Made by a program: the position numbers and the translations under genes | Notes under the pieces: generated by a model | The model's database searches: none | What the model saw: the letters and a program-made list of their open reading frames with translations, nothing else | Told to the model about the DNA's origin: nothing | In this document: positions 24,435 to 34,300 of the stretch, one piece after another | Layout: the number at the start of each line of letters is the position of its first letter | How positions within the stretch are numbered: the first letter of the stretch is position 1 | From: Latrodectus hesperus | Taxonomy: Eukaryota; Arthropoda; Arachnida; Araneae; Theridiidae | Assembly: GCA_037975125.1 (NCBI GenBank) | Contig: CM075858.1 | Span: forward strand, 64,051,640 to 64,115,639 | DNA length: 64,000 nt | Direction: 5' to 3'

Positions 24435-25944
24435 TACGTTTATCAAACCACACAAACTGCAACGAAAACCAATAATTAGAATAGGCAGGAAATCTCTCCA
24501 GGCAGTTACCACTATAAATTATTTAGGTGTGACGCTAGACCAAAACCTCAATTGGCTCGCACACATTAACACATTAAGACAAAAAGCAATCATAGTACAC
24601 GGACACTTAATTAGAGTTGCACCGCGCGTCTGGGGAATTAATTCACAACTACTCAAAACCTGGTATCACACCGTAGCAGAAAGCCTCATCGGTACTGGGA
24701 AGCAACCTAGGAAAACAAGCTAAGCAGATACTACTAACGACACAGAGGTCATTTCTACTCAGAATCACTAGGGCCTACAGAACCACAGAAATAGCAGCAC
24801 TTAACGTCCTAGCGGATGTGATACCACTCCATCGCCAGGTACTTATGGAAGCGACCATGGCAAGCGTACTAAGATTCAATACAGAAGCTAGAACAGATGA
24901 AACAAACCACATCTCAGAAGATTATCAAACCAAGGCAGCATTTCACCCGCTTCACCCGGCTGACAAAGTAATGAGAAATTTCATACACCTCTCGCTAGAA
25001 ACATACTCACTATCACCACAATTTAACTTTTACACAGACGGCTCAAAAACAGAAGATGGTGTGGGTGCGGCATTTGTAGTTTACAAACTAACGGGCATTC
25101 TTAAAACCACCCACCTGCCCATGAACCCCAACAATTCGGTCTTCCAAGCAGAAGTTAATGACATACAAAACGCGCTTAACTGGATCAAGTCAGAGAACCC
25201 AAGTACATTCCACATACACACAGATAGTCTTTTTAGTTTTAATGCACTAGCAAAACACACACAGCGCAATAAATTCGTACAAGAAGCACAAAGGATACTA
25301 TTAGAACTAGGCAAAAAACACAGTCTAAAACTGTACTGGGTTCCCTCGCACACAGGCATCGCAGGTAATGAAGGAAGCGGATCAGGCGGCAAAACGGGCA
25401 ACACAAGTGCCAATTGTAAACACAATAAAACCACCACAGTCACAACTAAAGAAATAAGTCTTGAATGAAATACTAAAACAGTGGAAATTAGAGTGGGACA
25501 CAGCAGACACAGGTAGGCACACATACACCTTCTTCCCAAAAGTGAACACTTTCGGGAAGGAGATGTATGTGTGACTGGTTGGCCGGCAACACAAAGGGAC
25601 TGGTTGGCCAGCAACACAAAGTGGCTGGTTGGCCAGCAACACAAAGTGACTGGTTGGCCAGCAATAATCATCACAATTCTTTACAGGGCAAATTCCCTAC
25701 CTTTGTTCACAGGTTAGGGAATGACACTACAGAAGATTGTATATGCGGGGAAGAAGGAAATCCGCAACACTATGCATTTGACTTCCCACTCACATCATCT
25801 TACCATCTCACTAAACCGACAGACGCGAATTTAACATGGAGCGATCTAGTAATCACAAATAGGATAGCGCAATCAAAACTAATTAGTATAATTAAAAAAC
25901 TTGAAATTATTATACCAGTGGCAATAGACGCGGACAATGAATAA
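24435..25944 (+). mobile_element. 5'-truncated LINE: RT tail, RNase H and zinc knuckle
   Basis: A GC-richer insertion that begins inside the reverse transcriptase tail and runs through RNase H to a C-terminal zinc-knuckle region. LINEs with an RNase H domain belong to the I/R1-like groups. 5' truncation is the usual outcome of target-primed reverse transcription. The 3' boundary is unclear: the moderately GC-rich sequence to about 27140 may be its 3' UTR or another insertion. The left junction near 24435 is judged from composition and from where the translatable frame begins. Confidence 0.8.
24435..25944 (+). pseudogene. LINE ORF2 C-terminal half: RT thumb, RNase H, zinc knuckle
   Basis: In order, with frame changes: KPIIRIGRKSLQAV and YLGVTLDQNLNW (RT thumb, 24440-24550); VAPRVWGINSQLLKTWYHTV (24616-24675); a frameshift near 24700; then a 216-codon frame (24818-25468) with RNase H. 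There YTDGSKTEDGVGAA supplies the first Asp, QAEV the Glu, HTDS the second Asp, and WVPSHTGIAGNE the His region. A frameshift near 25375 precedes EADQAAKRATQ, which carries the last Asp. A stop near 25460 precedes VLNEILKQWKLEW and TYTFFPKV. After an inserted 25-bp repeat comes FPTFVHRLG and CICGEEGNPQHYAFDFP, a zinc-knuckle remnant with one Cys changed to Phe. The gene is not functional. Confidence 0.85.
25571..25667 (+). repeat. 25-bp tandem repeat inside the LINE ORF, 4 units
   Basis: Units of CTGGTTGGCCAGCAACACAA plus AGTGA start at 25575, 25600, 25625 and 25650 with few differences. The array lies between TYTFFPKV and FPTFVHRLG, where related LINE proteins carry ordinary coding sequence. 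The repeat itself contains the palindrome TTGGCCAG/A. Confidence 0.93.
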
Positions 25945-26008
25945 CACTTCCGGTGCTTTCAGTCACTTCACATACACTCAAATACAGACACGATACAAAC
26001 ACGGCATA

Positions 26009-26105
26009 CCTCACCATGTTGAGGAATACAAGGACTACACACACTTGCAGACTATGGTAGTCCTCACCATCTTGAGGAAAACAGGCATGCCTCACCTACT
26101 TGAGG
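26009..26105 (+). repeat. Three copies of a small hairpin downstream of the LINE ORF
   Basis: CCTCA-N6-TGAGG occurs at 26009-26024 (loop CCATGT), 26062-26077 (loop CCATCT) and 26090-26105 (loop CCTACT). Each 5-bp stem is perfect. They lie just after the end of the LINE coding remnant and could belong to its 3' UTR. Confidence 0.7.
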
Positions 26106-27140
26106 AGCACACCACCAAGATGTGGCGAAGTGACTAAATACCGGGATGTGACAAGCGAAGAACCCAAACACCGAGAACTACAAGAACCACATAGCCTTGA
26201 AGCTCGGGAAGGATGAGACACAAGCAGCCTGATTATGACAATGCAACGAACAAGCCTGGAAGAAGATGGAAACCGTGAATGTGTGTGACACACGAACTAA
26301 GTTGTAAGCCGTTCCAGCGGAAATATTAATCCAGAGACTCGAATAGTCGAATAGATAGTCGGCCAGAAAAGTGGTTTCTCGTCCCCACAATAGTGACAAC
26401 TCCAGCAAGTGATGTGCTTTGATCCAAAACATAGACTTTCACGTGGAAGACGGGAGCAACAATGCTAGCTGGACCACAGGGTCAGCGAGTGAGATTCCGA
26501 CTATCTGAGTACAAACTTTGCTGCTTCGTGGCAAGGAAACAACACATCGCAACCATCAGCCCAAGATTTCACAAAGACAAGACGAAACCACTAGACTTAC
26601 CAAGCAGGTGAGGAGTAAGCACCACCAAGATCAAAGACAAATATCGATGGGTGGACTGCGGCTCTTCCTGTAAGAGCAGTAGAGTTGCTAGTCAGCTCGG
26701 GGTGGGTGCTAGAGGTTTTCTAGGTTTCCCTCTAGCTTCACGCGAATGCGGCCCACCTTCCTACAAAATCCTCCTAGAGGGCACTTCACTCCAGCCCGCA
26801 CATGTAAAGATGACGTCCATTGCTTGGACCTCACCTCGCGCTCGGGCTTTGTGATGTGTAAAAATTTAAAATAACATTGGGAAGTGTGCATACACGTTAG
26901 GCTGATGGAGAGGTTCGCCTGGTTTGTTCCGGTATCGAACCCACCGTCTTCAGGAAGAGAGGCCAGAAAATCGGCGTAGAGCAAGAACGGGTCTGGAAAC
27001 TGGCGGCTGCTGGAGCGATTGTGTTTTCCCTGCCCAGCGAAGGTCTGTTGATCCGCTTGTAATGGGTTTATTTCACGCAGGACATTCAACGACTTTAACT
27101 GGCTTCGCGAGTAGGCGGTCTGCCTGCGGCGTCTAAATGT
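26106..27140. repeat. Moderately GC-rich sequence, LINE 3' UTR or nested repeat
   Basis: Composition stays well above background until about 27140 and then drops abruptly. It contains several short open frames without family resemblance. GGTATCGAACCCA at 26930-26942 is a B box on the minus strand (TGGGTTCGATACC), so a tRNA-derived element may be nested here. I cannot name the family. Confidence 0.4.
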
Positions 27141-27790
27141 CCATTGCTAACTCTGACTAAGGTGTATATGTCGGTTGTTTTACATAATATGCGTCAGTGT
27201 TTTTCAGTTACAATCAGTTAGTTTCTTGGATCTATTAAAGAAATTATTTGTTTCAGAATTTCTGCAGCATCTCTACTTGACAATGAAATTCCTTATTTTG
27301 GACCGTCTAATTATTGACAAACCTCCCTGATCCAATGATTTAATTTATGGTCACCTACAATAATGCTATTTTTGAATGCAATTATCTTTCATTTAACTTA
27401 TCCTTACAGAAAACAAGTTTTTAATGCTCCTTTTTTTCTGCCTTCAATACATAAACTAGGTTGATAGGGTGTGTTAGCGTCATACTGGGATCAATTACTT
27501 GAAACAAGTTATGTATCCCATTTTTTTTGATGAGTAGCAGCAGATTTTTGGTCACTTCTATTTGAACTCTATTTTATGATTTTTTATTTATTGTGTTTTG
27601 TTATTCTCTTTTTTAACATTTAATATTTGAAAATAATTTTTTTTATTAGGGCACTAAACATTTATTCTATTATTTATATTTATATACACAAAAGAACAAA
27701 TTAACATGTATAATTTACCTACATAATGAATATGGTAATTATAAATAAGAATACTTATGTAGATATTTGTGTATATATGTAATTCATATA
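27141..27790. other. AT-rich unassigned DNA
   Basis: Nothing supported. Confidence 0.4.
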
Positions 27791-28845
27791 TCTAATATAT
27801 AAAATTCTCGTGTCACAGTTTTCGTTGCCATACTCCTCCGAAACGGCTTGACCGATTTTGATGAAATTTTTTGTGCTTATCCGGTATCTATGAGAATCGG
27901 CCAACATCTATTTTTCATCCCCCTAAATGTTAGGGGTAGTACAACCCTAAATTTTATTTTTTATTTTTTGGTTAGTTCTGTAAGTTCCTAATAGATGGCG
28001 GTTTAGCATCTAAGTTGCACAGGTATTCGGCAGATGGCGACGTGTTTATTTTTCTAGATTATACCATCTTCGAGAAAATTATCGTGCGCGCGCAAGCGCG
28101 TGGTTAAATATAGAATTTACATATATTTTCATGATGTATAATGATACTAAAACAATTTTTCGTGAATCATTTTCATAATTATACTTTGTATTGTGTTATT
28201 ATTGTGCAGTATTCAGTTTGAATATTTTTAATATTATAAATAGTAAAATAAAATTTTATTTATTACTGTTTTTCTCTACTAATTTTCATACCACCTGGAA
28301 AATATGTAAGTATTTCTTGATAGCCTTTTATAATTTTTTTTTTATTTTATAATTTGATAATTATTAATTTATTCAGTAGAACATTTTGATCTAATTTATT
28401 TATTCAAATGATAAATTCTTTTAATTTTTTTTTATTTCAGTATAATGCCGCGGAAAAATTTTTTAGTTTTAATATAATTTAAAATTAAAATAATAATAGT
28501 TCGATGTCAATGTTATCTACCTCATTTATAACAATTTATTTTTAGATGTCTTTAATTTATATAGTATATTTTATAAGTAAGTCACTGATTACAAACTATA
28601 ATTTAATATAAGATGAATAAAATGTAAATTCAGAAAGTATATGTTGATTTGTACTTAATTTCAAAATTTCGATACTTTACCTATTACTATTAAATTTTGG
28701 TGAAACGTTTTATTTTTAATCTCCTATGAATGAACCTATTCTAAATTTTTTTAGAAAATATTAATTTGATTGAACCCAAGAATTAGTAAAAAATTGATTC
28801 AATGTATTTTAAAAACTCAGCCACTGCAAAGCGTGGCTGGGTCAG

Positions 28846-28848
<3 letters not shown>
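27791..28848 (+). mobile_element. Non-autonomous Helitron, copy 1
   Basis: The left end starts with TC and reads TCTAATATATAAAATTCTCG, then GTGTCAC, ACTCCTCCGAAACGGCTTGA and CCGATTTTGATGAAATTTT, the classic animal Helitron 5' end. The right end has the subterminal hairpin CAGCCAC-TGCAAAGC-GTGGCTG (28818-28839, 7-bp perfect stem) and GGTCAGCT. Inside are a donor-like ATGTAAGT (28302-28309) and an acceptor-like TTTATTTCAG (28431-28440) directly before ATAATGCCGCGG. These look like the first intron and start of the lost Rep-helicase gene. The coding region is deleted. About 1.06 kb in total. Confidence 0.85.
28818..28839 (+). repeat. Helitron 3' subterminal hairpin (copy 1)
   Basis: CAGCCAC and GTGGCTG pair perfectly around TGCAAAGC, 9 bp before the end of the element. 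In Helitrons this hairpin acts as the transposition terminator. Confidence 0.85.

Positions 28849-28887
<39 letters not shown>
28848..28887. repeat. (TA)n directly at the Helitron 3' end
   Basis: A pure TA run begins immediately after GGTCAGCTG. Confidence 0.95.
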
Positions 28888-28889
<2 letters not shown>

Positions 28890-29435
28890 CATATGAATGA
28901 GAGAGATTTGTAAAAAACACGACAGATATTATATCATCATCTTCGCACATAAGTCAATAAACGTATTTCTCCGTTCTTAAAATTATTTTTTATTTGTCGA
29001 AGTTATACATAATTTATCTTGCATAAAATAGTTTGATAATAAGATTCAAAATCATAAATCATTAATTATAGATTTAGATAATACCTAACATTTTTTTCTT
29101 TGATTAGAGGTTTAATGCAAAATAATGCCCCATTGAATCAAAGTAATACCCTATTTTCGTCAGAGAGACAAACCATTTACATTATTGTCTCAAAGTGTTC
29201 CCTACCTGATGAAACATCCTAAAATAACTATTATCTCAAACCATAGCATTGAATTTTTAATAATTATAGATTGCTTATATTTTGATTTCTTTTTTGTTTC
29301 TTTTCGAAAATATTTTTCATTTTGATTCTAATGGAATTCAGTTTCTTGAAAAATGGTATTTACTTAAGTAATGAATTTCCGTTCTTTTATTCGAGCCTGT
29401 AATTTCTGGAGAATTATACTCCCACGATATTTCTT
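28888..29435. other. AT-rich unassigned DNA
   Basis: Nothing supported. Confidence 0.4.
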
Positions 29436-29439
29436 ATTT

Positions 29440-30450
29440 CTCCATTTTCAATGCTTTCAATGAGAATGGGGCGTCACCGATTGGTCGGCGCCTTTTATGA
29501 CATCACCGATTTCTTTCTTTAATATCCGCCGACCAGCCAAAAAGCTGGCCATCAAAAACAACTGGTTCGGCCTTTCTTTCTCAAGCCAGCAACGACCATC
29601 AGTAGTCCTTCCAAAAAGCGATTACACCTAGCCATGCATGAAAGCCAATATTTTGCTTTCAAATGAATGGAACACAAGGCAAACAGCGATTTTCAACGGG
29701 GGGCTGAAAGGGGGCAGAGGAAAAAAAAGAACAAATCAGAAATTTGATTGAATGAAACACCCGCTTGAGTGTACACAATAACAATCCATCTGCAAATTTT
29801 CTTTTGTTTCCTTGGCATCGCCCATTTGTGTTGCTCGTCGCTCCTCCTCTGATCCTTACCCATAATGCAATTTATTCTTCCCATGATCCTCTTTTAAGTG
29901 TTTCTTTGTTTAACAATTTATTGCGGCCTTTGTTTAATTGCGAATTAAAATCCTTAGCTTCTCCATTGTTTGTTATTGAATGAGGCATCACCACTCTTTT
30001 AGTATTTTTAACTCCCAAAGTCTGAGGTGCAAAGTGGTGCAAGGTACCTGAGTGTGGGCTGGAATGTATAAAACCGAGGAAAAATGTTTTAATTCGTTTC
30101 TCTTTAACTCATTTCTTTCACTTTCTTTGCTGGAAATATATGTTTCTCTTTCGTTGAAGCATCGAGGTAGAAGAAATATTCCACGTCCTAAAGGAGATTA
30201 AATTTTGCCTGCTTTCTGGATGTTGAGTGAGGATTTGGAGTGTTCTTTTCATCCGAGTCAGCTTTTATTTATTTAATTAGGTGTTACTCGTATTTTATCA
30301 GAAAGTATTACAAGAAATACGCCAGCCCCTGTAACAAGGTGGAAAAGTTTCTGCTGCAGTCGCGTCGGGAGAGTTATGATTGTTTTTAGCTTGTTTAAAA
30401 AGGATCTGAGGCATAATGGGCGATAATTCTTTTGGGGGCATTTTTTTTAC
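29440..30450. other. GC-richer non-coding island 5
   Basis: Strongest at 29460-29900. TCACCGATT occurs twice (29474-29482, 29503-29511). An inverted CCAAT box sits in CGATTGGTCGG, and a hairpin CCAGC-CAAAAA-GCTGG lies at 29533-29548. TTTTATGACATCA fits posterior-Hox-like and CRE-like sites. A second, weaker patch lies at 30315-30400. Open frames on both strands are short and unrelated to known proteins. It is a candidate regulatory block. Confidence 0.4.
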
Positions 30451-30506
30451 ATGCGAAGCATTGAATTGTCATATAAATGAAAGTTAAATAATGTAAGTTT
30501 TATATA

Positions 30507-30538
30507 CAATACTGGCCATTGAAATTGCTACACCAAGA
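30507..30538 (+). repeat. Left terminal inverted repeat of the Tc1 element
   Basis: Matches the right end in inverted orientation with about four differences over about 31 bp. Confidence 0.92.
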
Positions 30539-30641
30539 AGGAATGCAAATAACAGAACGATATTTATTGGACACTTACATTATAGTGGAAAGAACAAGTG
30601 ATTAGATTTATAGGAAATTAGAATGTATAGATCTTGAGAAA

Positions 30642-31683
30642 TCAGTACCCAGAGCAGGCACCTCTGGCTGCAATAACAGCATTTATCCGCCTAGGCATGG
30701 AGTCAAACAGAGATTGTATGGCATGTACGGGGATCTCAGTCCATGCAGCTTCAACACTATGCCACAGTTCATCGACAGTAGTGGATGGTGAGTGATGGCG
30801 TGCCAATCGCTCGGCAACCATTGACCACACGTTCTCAATTGGTGACAGATCAGGAGATTGTGCTGGCCAGGGTAACAGTCGAACCTGTTCTGTATCAAGG
30901 AAGTTCAGAACAATACGGGCAACATGCGGTCGTGCATTGTCCTGTTGAAACAAAGCATTAGGGAGGCCTCGAAAATAGGGCAGAGCCACGGGCCTTAACA
31001 CATCGGAAATGTAACGGTTACTGTTCAAAGTGCCGGTAATGCGAACAAGAGGTGATCGAGACGTGTATCCAATGGCACCCCATACCATCCCTCCACCAGA
31101 TGGGCCAGTAATAACGATGTCCAATGCAAGCTGGCAATGCGCGTTCTCCATGATGCCTCCAAACATGGATGCGGCCATCATGGTCCTGTATACAGAACCA
31201 AGATTCATCTGTAAAGATGACGTGATGCCATTCCCGCGTCCAGGTTCGTCGCTGATCACACCATTGAAGGCGCTCCTGTCTGTGACGCAGCGTCAATGGT
31301 AGCCGAAGCCATGGTCGCCGTGCAGACAATCCATGCTGCTGCAAACGTCGTCGAACTGTTCGAGCAGAAACTTGTTGCCTTGCAAATGACTCCATTTCTC
31401 GACTCAGGGTTCGTGACGTGGCTGTACGATCCCTTGTGACCATGCGGATAAGATGTCTGTCTTCTTTGCTGTTAGTGATGGGGGGTCACTGAGATCCTGC
31501 ATGACGTTCCGTATGATTGTCCTGAACCCATCGATTCCATATTCTGCTAACAGTCATGGGGTCTCGACTGACGCGAGCAGCAATACTGCGGTATGATAAA
31601 CCGCAATCCCGGTAGGCTATAATCCTTCCTCGATCAAAGTCAGACACGTGCTGATAGGCATTTCTTCTTCTTACACGAGGCAT
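30642..31683 (-). pseudogene. Tc1 family DD34E transposase (one stop, one frameshift)
   Basis: Cut-and-paste transposase. The start is placed at the Met of MPRVRRRNAYQHVSDFDRGR because the frame upstream shows no resemblance. The helix-turn-helix pair follows: IIAYRDCGLSYRSIAARVSR, then TVRRRLQQHGLSARRP. Catalytic residues are all present: IFTDESWF (Asp), LFQQDNARPH (Asp) and SPDLSPIENVW (Glu), with 34 residues between the last two, so DD34E. The end is DSMPRRINAVIAARGACSGY. Damage is light. There is one in-frame TGA after HAGSQ at 31486-31488. One extra base near 31110 shifts the frame between ALPACIGHR and GMVWGAIGYTSRSP. The length of 1,042 bp fits about 346 codons plus that base. The family norm is about 340 residues. 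Confidence 0.94.
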
Positions 31684-31884
31684 TACAACAACTTTCTTTG
31701 CCGAAAACAACGTTGAAACGGAAATTGAGTATGAGAAAACTGCTGTCAAATCTCTGGTTTTATACACATTGTAGATGTCGCTACTGTCGCCTGCTTTGTA
31801 TGAATGCGCTGAAAATCTAATCATTTGCATATCACAGCAAGTTCTACCTGTCATGCAAAATTCACGTGTGTGGTGTGCCGTTTT

Positions 31885-31915
31885 CCTGGTGTAGCAATTT
31901 TAATGGCCAGTAGTG
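31885..31915 (-). repeat. Right terminal inverted repeat of the Tc1 element
   Basis: Inverted partner of 30507-30538, followed by TA. Confidence 0.92.
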
Positions 31916-32199
31916 TAAATTAAATATATGAAATAAGTTTAATATTGAAAACGCTAAGCCCACCATGGCAAAAACACAGACAAAAGAGAATTAGGAATAC
32001 AGACCCTCGAGAATTCATGATTTGGGAAATTTTAACTTTAAGTTTTTATATTTAGCTGCTAGAGAAATAAACTTTAAGCTTGATTTTTCGAAAATTAATA
32101 CTTTGAAAAATTAATAACAGTTATTTATAATATATAAAATTAATATAATCTATTTAATAACCATTTAAGAATTATATTTTTAATATCATATTTAATAAA
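31916..32199. other. AT-rich unassigned DNA
   Basis: Nothing supported. Confidence 0.4.
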
Positions 32200-33330
32200 A
32201 TATCAACTAACACAGACTAAATCTAGGAAATTTTGCAAGGAAATATATATTTTATAAATATTTATATCTTTAGTTATTTTGTAACTAATTTAATTGCTTG
32301 TGACATAATCATTTTCACGATTTTTAAATTTTTGATATCAATATTTTATTAACATAATTAAAATAAGAAATATTGAACTATTACTATTCAAACCAAATTA
32401 GTTTATCTGAAGAATAATAGTTTTTAAACAAAATGAGTTATCTAATTAACTATTCAGTTAACTAATTTTAAAAATAATGGAAAAAATAAAATAACATTAA
32501 TATAAATTCTCTCTGCAAATTTTGTAAAAATGATTCATTTTGGCAGTTAATTTGTTACTAAATATTCTTTGATTTACATTTGTGTGACATAATTAAGCTA
32601 ATTTTTTCTTTACTTTTGGATACATTACTTTTATTAATGTAATAATAAATATGAGGTAAATTTGATTATATTGAAGAGTTATTATTGTTCAAACCAAATT
32701 GATTTGAATAATAATTGCTTTCACACAGAATGAGAAATTTAATTATAAATCTTCAAACTGGTAATTCTAAAAATACCAATTTCTAACAGTAAGTTATCAA
32801 CTAATATACACAATCTTAAGCAAATTTTGTAGAGAACAATTTTATTTTGACAGTTAGTTTGTTCTTATATATTCCTCAATTTATTTGTGCTACATTTTGA
32901 TAGTTATTTAGTTAATTTCGAAAACTTGTCTTTTTAAAATAATTAATTATAAAGTGTAGTAAATTTTAATATTTATCTATTATTGTATTTAAATTTAGAT
33001 AGTTTTTTTGTTACTAATCTATAAAAATTAATATTCAAACAGAATAGGATACGTAATTAATTCTTATTGAAAGTAATTCTAATAATTTTGATTTTAATAA
33101 TAAACTACCAATTATTGTAAAATTGTTGCATTTGGCAAAGAACAATTCATCTTATTAACTAATTTATTACTTCTTAATTATTCGCTTTTCATATAATCAT
33201 GCTCAATATCTCTTTATTTATGAAAACCATTTTATTAAAATAATTACTAATGAACATTAATAATGTTCAGTATTTACATTATGAATAATTATTTATGTAA
33301 TTATTCATAATATAAACTATACATAAATAA
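32200..33330. repeat. Ancient satellite-like array, about 300-bp period, 3-4 units
   Basis: Phrases recur in fixed order. AAATTTTG(C/T)A occurs at 32228, 32517, 32822 and (decayed) about 33125. The motif TTTTGRCAGTTARTTTGTT occurs at about 32538 and 32845. TGTGACATAAT occurs at about 32300 and 32585. ATTCAAACCAAATT occurs at 32387 and (as TTCAAACCAAATT) 32688, with ATTCAAACAGAAT at 33033. The spacing of 289-307 bp indicates an old tandem array in which each unit has diverged strongly. Confidence 0.7.
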
Positions 33331-34079
33331 ATAATACATATAAATACTTAATAACATTTTCCGTTTTACTAAAGAAAACGCAGAAAGACATTAGAATTAA
33401 AATTTCAAATACACACTGTGTTGATTATTTAAAAATAAGCCATTCATTGTTATTAATAATTAATAAAGAATATTTTTAAATATTTTAATCAATTATTATT
33501 ATCTGGGATAAATTTTACAATTTATTGTTTAAAAAGTATGACTTTTATACGTGAATTGCACTAGGTAATATTTAGTTTGTATTACTGATATCGTTTTGGT
33601 TGTATTTCATTATGTTACAAACTATAATATCTATAATTTTAGTTCAATTTTGATTTTAAATTTAATTCTGAGGTGGGGTTTTTCTTTATTTTTTATAAAA
33701 TAATCAAAAATGCAGTTTACTGAAAATAACGACAAATTATTTCCAGGAAATATTTTTTAAATCAAGAATGCATGTCAGCTAAATTTTGTTGTTGAATTTT
33801 TCGAGTAATAACATGTGAATTTATTTTTAATAACATTTGAAATAATCTTATTTAATTGGATGCCATAGAAAAATTCTTTTCAGTGCTAATTATTCGCTTA
33901 AACCAATAAAAGTTTCACTTTAAAAATTTTTCCCTTACAAGGATGCTCATTTTAAGAAAAGTTTAACGCCGAACAATATATTTTTTTTATTTACATCCAA
34001 TTTTGTTCACTTATTCCTGAAATATCTCATCTCAAAAATTTTTGCAAAATGCAATTAAGAATGTTTCAAAAGATTCGGC
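33331..34079. other. AT-rich unassigned DNA
   Basis: Nothing supported. Confidence 0.4.
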
Positions 34080-34300
34080 GCGATGTAAAGTTATGAGTTG
34101 ATTTGTGTTTTTTCACTTCACTTCCTTTTCCCTGCTAGGGGAAATAATTAATGCAAATATTAATTTGTTGCACTTTCGAAAATCGTTTGACTTTTTTTTT
34201 CTCCTGACGATTTTCCCGGAATTTGTTTCGAAAGCATTTGTTTAACGGAAGTGGCATTTCTGAAAGAAATGGCTTATTTTGAAATGATCAACACTGTTTG
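34080..34300. other. Small mixed-composition island with octamer core
   Basis: AATTAATGCAAATATTAATT at 34146-34165 is an octamer flanked by homeodomain-type TAAT cores. Surrounding sequence has several short GC words (CGATTTTCCCGGAATTTG). It is a possible regulatory element, though weak. Confidence 0.25.

Larger units (their letters stand above)
30507..31915 (-). mobile_element. Nearly complete Tc1/mariner transposon, 1,409 bp
   Basis: Inverted terminal repeats of about 31 bp bound the element. The left starts CAATACTGGCCATTGAAATT at 30507. The right, read inward on the minus strand, starts CACTACTGGCCATTAAAATT at 31915. Both share AATTGCTACACCA. Each end abuts TA (30505-30506 and 31916-31917), the duplicated target dinucleotide of the superfamily. 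A single transposase gene of family-typical length lies between, on the minus strand. The element is close to complete but its gene is broken. Confidence 0.94.

Noticed and set aside
25081..25674. Minus-strand frame of 197 codons across the LINE
   Set aside because: It is the antisense shadow of the RNase H coding remnant.
26650..27136. Short coding frames in the GC-richer zone after the LINE
   Set aside because: They overlap on both strands, have no family resemblance, and the block ends abruptly like a repeat.
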